Source of the DNA: JAEZDP01 sp964430855 | GTDB taxonomy: Bacteria; Acidobacteriota; Vicinamibacteria; Vicinamibacterales; Vicinamibacteraceae | Length of the DNA: 9,655 nt | Reading direction: 5' to 3' | Assembly (NCBI GenBank): GCA_964430855.1 | Contig: CAYSHC010000125.1 | Span: 1-9,655 of the forward strand | Shown: piece by piece, positions 6,479-9,655 of the stretch | How positions within the stretch are numbered: the stretch's first letter is position 1 | Layout: each line of letters begins with the position of its first letter | Notes under the pieces: model-generated | What the model was told of the DNA's origin: nothing | Database searches by the model: none | The model's input: the letters and a program-made list of their open reading frames with translations, nothing else | Made by a program: the position numbers and the translations under genes

Positions 6479-6499
6479 GCGCCACCACGCCGCCTGCCG

Positions 6500-8239
6500 A
6501 TGGAGAACGCCAGCGTTGCCCGCATCCTGGGCGAGATTGCCGACCTGCTCGAGATCCAGGGGGCGAACCCGTTCCGCATCCGCGCCTATCGGAACGCGGC
6601 GCAGGCCGTGCGCGACACGGCCGCGCGCGTGTCCGACCTCGACGAGGCCGGCCTGCGGGCCATCCCCGGCATCGGCAAGGACATCGCGTCGCGAATCCGT
6701 GAGCTCGCCCTGACGGGTCGCAGCACGGTGCACGAAGAGCTCTCCGCGTCGATGCCCCTCGGCCTGCTCGACATCCTGCGGCTCCAGGGCGTCGGGCCGC
6801 GCACCGTGGCGCAGCTCTACGAGTCGCTCCGCATCACGTCGCTCGACGAGCTCGAGCAGGCCATCAGGGCGGGCCGGCTCACCGGCATCAGGGGCCTGGG
6901 GCCGAAGAAGGCCGAGGGGCTGCTGCGCGCCATCGAGGAGCGACGGCAGTTCTCGGGGCGGCACCTCGCCTCGACGGCGTCGCGCCAGGCGGAGGCGGTC
7001 GTCGCGCACCTGCGCGCCGCGCATCCCGAGGCCGCCTTCGACGTCGTCGGCAGCCTGCGGCGGGGCGCCGAGACCGTCGGCGACCTCGACATCCTCGTGA
7101 CCGGCGCGACGAACGACGCCATGGCGACGTTCGTCGCGTCGCCGCAGGCGGAGCGCGTGCTCGGCCACGGGCCCACGAAGTCGAGCGTGCGGCTGGCCGG
7201 TGGGCTGCAGGCCGACCTGCGGCTGGTGCCGCCCGAGTCGCGCGGCGCGGCGATGCAGTACTTCACCGGCAGCAAGGCCCACAACGTCGAGCTCCGCGAT
7301 CGCGCGCTCCGGCGTGGCTGCCGGCTCAACGAGTACGGCCTGTTCACCGCCGACGGCGCGACGCGGATCGCGGGCACCACCGAAGCCGAGGTCTACGAGG
7401 CGCTCGGGCTCGCGTGGATTCCGCCCGAGCTGCGGGAGCATCGCGGCGAGATCGAGGCGGCGGAGGCCGGCACGCTCCCCGCGCTCGTCGAGCGACGCGA
7501 CCTGCAGGGCGACCTGCACTGCCACACCACCGAGAGCGACGGCAAGGACACGCTCGAGGCGATGGTCGAGGAGGCACGCCGGCGCGAATTCCGCTATCTC
7601 GCGGTTACGGACCACAGCCAGGCGCTCGCGATGGCCAACGGCCTCGACGAGGCCCGCGCGCTGGCGCACGCCGCGCGCGTCAGGGCGCTCGACCGCGAGT
7701 ACGACGACATCACCCTGCTTGCCGGCATCGAGTGCGACATCCGCCCGGACGGCACGCTCGACCTCGACGAGGCCTGCCTCGCGCAGCTGGACATCGTCGT
7801 CGCGTCGGTGCACTCGGCGTTGACGCAGGACGGCCCGACGCTGACGGCGCGGGTGCTGAAGGCGCTGGCCTGCCCGTGGGTGGACGTGCTCGGGCATCCC
7901 ACCAGCCGCATGCTGCTCAGGCGCGATGCCTCCGCGGTGGACATCGAGCGCGTCGTCGACGCGGCGGCCGAGTACGGGGTCGCGCTCGAGATCAACGGCC
8001 AGCCGCATCGCCGCGACCTCAGCGACGTCCACGCCCGCCTGGCCATCGCGCGCGGCGTGCCGCTCGTCCTGTCGAGCGACGCGCACGGCGTGGCGGGCTT
8101 CGACCATCACGAGTGGGCCGTCCTCACCGCGCGGCGCGCGTGGGCAGAGCCGCGGCACGTGCTGAACTGCCGTCCCGTGGACGCGCTGCGTGACGGGCTG
8201 CGGAGGCACCGCCTGCCGCGCCGCACGAGGTCGCGATGA
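6500..8239 (+). CDS. polX: DNA polymerase X family protein (polymerase plus PHP exonuclease)
   Basis: The product is 579 residues, the normal length for bacterial PolX. It starts with the family-typical helix VARILGEIADLLEIQGANPF, followed by helix-hairpin-helix motifs GIGKDIASRI (57-66), GVGPRTV (97-103) and GLGPKKA (132-138). The nucleotidyltransferase palm carries GSLRRG (184-189), GDLDILV with D195 and D197, the third aspartate D239 (LQADL), and YFTGS (254-258). The C-terminal PHP domain has H340/H342, D347, D371/H372, E411, H438, H466 and D527/H529. PolX fills short gaps during base-excision repair, and the PHP part supplies manganese-dependent 3'-5' exonuclease and AP-endonuclease-type activities. 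All metal ligands appear intact, so both activities are predicted. I chose ATG 6500 because it matches the family N-terminus; an in-frame ATG at 6476 lies inside the -10 element. There is no Shine-Dalgarno. The stop overlaps the next ORF by ATGA. Confidence 0.95.
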   Translation: MENASVARILGEIADLLEIQGANPFRIRAYRNAAQAVRDTAARVSDLDEAGLRAIPGIGKDIASRIRELALTGRSTVHEELSASMPLGLLDILRLQGVGPRTVAQLYESLRITSLDELEQAIRAGRLTGIRGLGPKKAEGLLRAIEERRQFSGRHLASTASRQAEAVVAHLRAAHPEAAFDVVGSLRRGAETVGDLDILVTGATNDAMATFVASPQAERVLGHGPTKSSVRLAGGLQADLRLVPPESRGAAMQYFTGSKAHNVELRDRALRRGCRLNEYGLFTADGATRIAGTTEAEVYEALGLAWIPPELREHRGEIEAAEAGTLPALVERRDLQGDLHCHTTESDGKDTLEAMVEEARRREFRYLAVTDHSQALAMANGLDEARALAHAARVRALDREYDDITLLAGIECDIRPDGTLDLDEACLAQLDIVVASVHSALTQDGPTLTARVLKALACPWVDVLGHPTSRMLLRRDASAVDIERVVDAAAEYGVALEINGQPHRRDLSDVHARLAIARGVPLVLSSDAHGVAGFDHHEWAVLTARRAWAEPRHVLNCRPVDALRDGLRRHRLPRRTRSR

Positions 8240-8448
8240 CGCCGCTCGAGCGCATCCGTCAGCTCTACTACGAGGCCACGCGCGAGACGATCGCCGAGGC
8301 GTTCGACGAGGCGATCGACCTGCTCAAGTCCATGGCGTCCGAGGAGGAGCGCGCGCGCGCCGCCGTCTTCATGGACGGGCTCGCGCAGATGCGCGCGGAG
8401 TGGGGCGGCGCGCCGCGCAGGCGCCCGCGGCGGCCACGGCCGCGCTGA
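8236..8448 (+). CDS. Small hypothetical protein coupled to polX
   Basis: The product is 70 residues and is not recognised as any known family. Its ATG at 8236 overlaps the polX TGA (ATGA), a classic translational-coupling arrangement. Residues 1-55 look mostly helical with mixed charge (for example RIRQLYYEATRETIAEAFDEAIDLL), and the last 12 residues or so are nearly all arginine and proline (RRRPRRPRPR), which could contact nucleic acid or membranes. There is no signal peptide or cysteine pair. The N-terminal helices are not simple GC-rich filler: aromatic residues (YY at 10-11, F23, F45) and acidic and hydrophobic positions are spaced as in a helical hairpin. Coupling suggests a role linked to PolX, but that is inference from position only. 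Confidence 0.65.
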   Translation: MTPLERIRQLYYEATRETIAEAFDEAIDLLKSMASEEERARAAVFMDGLAQMRAEWGGAPRRRPRRPRPR

Positions 8449-8569
8449 CCGTACACCGTATACTGGCCGCACGGCCCCAGGGCCGCCGCGACGCACGGCC
8501 GACCTCCCGTGTCGCGCCGCCCGTCGCGAACGTCGTGGTGTAAGCGATCAGTTACCGAGGAGGTCATAC
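8449..8569 (+). promoter_or_regulatory. glgE leader: possible -10, GGCC stem-loops, strong Shine-Dalgarno
   Basis: This 121-bp gap holds three visible elements. TATACT (8459-8464) resembles a -10 hexamer and is the same hexamer as the one before fmdB; no good -35 is seen. Directly after it, three GGCC-type arms (8465-8469, 8472-8476, 8481-8485) can form two mutually exclusive small stems, the better being CGGCC-CCAG-GGCCG at 8472-8485. Finally GAGGAGGT (8557-8564) is an excellent Shine-Dalgarno 5-6 nt before the GTG at 8570. If the -10 is used, the leader would be roughly 95-100 nt long. Confidence 0.45.
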
Positions 8570-9655
8570 GTGCCCAGTCCCCGCTCCGCGAGCCGTCCGA
8601 CAGCCGCCGCCGGCACGCGCCGACGCGCCGCGGCCGCGGCCGTGCCCGGACGCCCGCCGTCCCGCGTCGTCATCGAGGCGGTCCGGCCCGAGGTCGACGC
8701 CGGCCGGTTCCCGATCAAGCGCACGGTCGGCGAGGAGGTGCGCGTGACGGCCGACGTCTTCACCGACGGCCATGACCTCGTGACGGCGGTGCTCTGCTAC
8801 CGCGAGGCGGGGGCGAAGACGTGGCAGGAGACGCCGATGACCCCGCTCGGCAACGACGCGTGGGAGGCGGCCTTCACCGTCACCAGCCAGCGGACGTGGC
8901 AGTACACGGTCGAGGCGTGGGTCGATCCCTTCCGGACGTGGCGGCAGGGCATCGAGAAGAAGGTGGCGGCCGGCCGTGTCGAGCCGGTCGACTACCTGGT
9001 GGGGGCCGAGCTGGTCGAGCAGGCGGCCGCGCAGGTGCGACGCGGCGACGTGAAGGCGCTGCGCGGCTGGGCGGCGCGGCTGCGCGCAGGCGGCGAGGAG
9101 GCGACGCAGGCCGCGCTCAGTGGCGACCTGGCGTCGCTCATGGCAGCGCATCCCGACCGGCGGGATGCCGCCCGCTACCCGCGCGAGCTGGAGGTGCACG
9201 TCGACCGGGAGCGGGCGCGCTTCAGCGCGTGGTACGAGATGTTCCCGCGGTCGTGCGCGTTCGAGCCCGGGCGGCACGGCACGCTGAAGGACTGCCAGGC
9301 ACGGCTGCCCTACGTCGCGTCGATGGGCTTCGACGTGCTCTACCTGCCCCCGATCCACCCGATCGGCCTGACGCACCGCAAGGGCCGCAACAACACCCCC
9401 GTCGCCGAGCCGGGCGACGTGGGCAGCCCGTGGGCGATCGGCAGCGAGGCGGGCGGCCACAAGGACGTGCATCCCGACCTCGGCACGGTCCAGGACGTCG
9501 TGGACCTCGTGGAGGCTGCCCGGGCGCACGGCATCGAGGTGGCGCTGGACTACGCGCTCCAGTGCTCGCCCGACCACCCTTACGTCAGGGAGCACCCGCA
9601 GTGGTTCAAGTGGCGGCCGGACGGCACCGTGCAGTATGCCGAGAACCCGCCGAAG
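8570..9655 (+). CDS. glgE: GlgE alpha-1,4-glucan:maltose-1-phosphate maltosyltransferase (partial, cut by window end)
   Basis: Only the first 362 codons are present; full-length GlgE is usually about 650-700 residues. GlgE transfers maltose from maltose-1-phosphate onto alpha-glucan, the key step of the trehalose-to-glucan route, in the cytoplasm. Visible family signatures are RVVIEAVRPEVDAGRFPIKR (32-51, start of domain N), ADVFTDGHD (61-69), FSAWYEMFPRS (218-228), LPYVASMGFDVLYLPPIHPIG (246-266), THRKGRNN (268-275), GSPWAIGSEAGGH (285-297), and VALDYALQCSPDHPYVREHP (324-343) with YAENPPK at the edge. The GH13 catalytic residues lie beyond the window. The first 31 residues are an Ala/Arg/Pro-rich extension before the conserved domain. 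The GTG start at 8570 is fixed by GAGGAGGT; an internal GTG at 8642 is a less likely alternative. Partner genes (treS, pep2/mak, glgB) are not upstream; they may follow to the right. Confidence 0.95.
   Translation, partial: MPSPRSASRPTAAAGTRRRAAAAAVPGRPPSRVVIEAVRPEVDAGRFPIKRTVGEEVRVTADVFTDGHDLVTAVLCYREAGAKTWQETPMTPLGNDAWEAAFTVTSQRTWQYTVEAWVDPFRTWRQGIEKKVAAGRVEPVDYLVGAELVEQAAAQVRRGDVKALRGWAARLRAGGEEATQAALSGDLASLMAAHPDRRDAARYPRELEVHVDRERARFSAWYEMFPRSCAFEPGRHGTLKDCQARLPYVASMGFDVLYLPPIHPIGLTHRKGRNNTPVAEPGDVGSPWAIGSEAGGHKDVHPDLGTVQDVVDLVEAARAHGIEVALDYALQCSPDHPYVREHPQWFKWRPDGTVQYAENPPK

Noticed and set aside
5312..6499. Upstream extension of the polX frame (about 396 codons)
   Set aside because: This part of the frame is antisense to the GH3 gene, has no conserved motif, and polX-family proteins begin at the methionine at 6500.
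6449..8209. Minus-strand frame continuing upstream of the GH3 start through the polX region
   Set aside because: It is only the antisense shadow of polX. The GH3 homology begins at about 6448, just after the divergent promoter.

Overview
The window is a high-GC chromosomal segment with dense, mostly co-oriented genes. The combination of PolX, GlgE, a TPR-containing secretin, LolA and a cysteine-tailed FmdB protein, all with GC-rich codon use, suggests an Acidobacteriota-type bacterium, perhaps Vicinamibacteria. That assignment is from general impression only and is not proven by any marker here. I see no insertion sequence, phage gene, integrase, CRISPR array or plasmid function, so this looks like core chromosome.

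Layout. A tRNA-Ala(CGC) with encoded CCA opens the window (7-82), followed by a terminator-like hairpin and a DinB-family protein (251-727). A four-gene + strand run then starts from a -10 box so close to the first start codon that the mRNA is probably leaderless: fmdB-type zinc ribbon (824-1048), a PolX-derived protein with a decayed polymerase half and an intact PHP phosphoesterase half (1056-2762), a LolA-like periplasmic lipoprotein carrier (2780-3451), and a TPR-secretin lipoprotein (3432-5273). Spacing is 7 bp, 17 bp and a 20-bp overlap. A perfect 8-bp inverted repeat bridges the stop codon of the PHP gene and the start of lolA.

A minus-strand glycoside hydrolase family 3 (NagZ-like) gene (5345-6448) converges on the secretin gene, with a GC hairpin between them. 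It diverges from a full-length, apparently active polX (6500-8239). The two divergent genes share a perfectly palindromic -10 element (6469-6478). A 70-residue hypothetical protein overlaps the polX stop codon through ATGA (8236-8448). After a 121-bp gap, a GTG-started glgE (maltosyltransferase) with a strong Shine-Dalgarno runs off the right edge (8570-9655, first 362 codons).

Functional picture. PolX is a repair polymerase/nuclease. LolA plus a lipoprotein secretin suggests outer-membrane assembly. The GH3 protein would belong to cell-wall recycling if active, but it has lost residues normally needed for catalysis. GlgE belongs to alpha-glucan synthesis. The most notable points are the two PolX-family paralogues (one with a dead polymerase), the GH3 protein lacking its catalytic histidine, the symmetric divergent promoter and the stop/start hairpin before lolA. 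I did not find a convincing wholly new multi-gene system.
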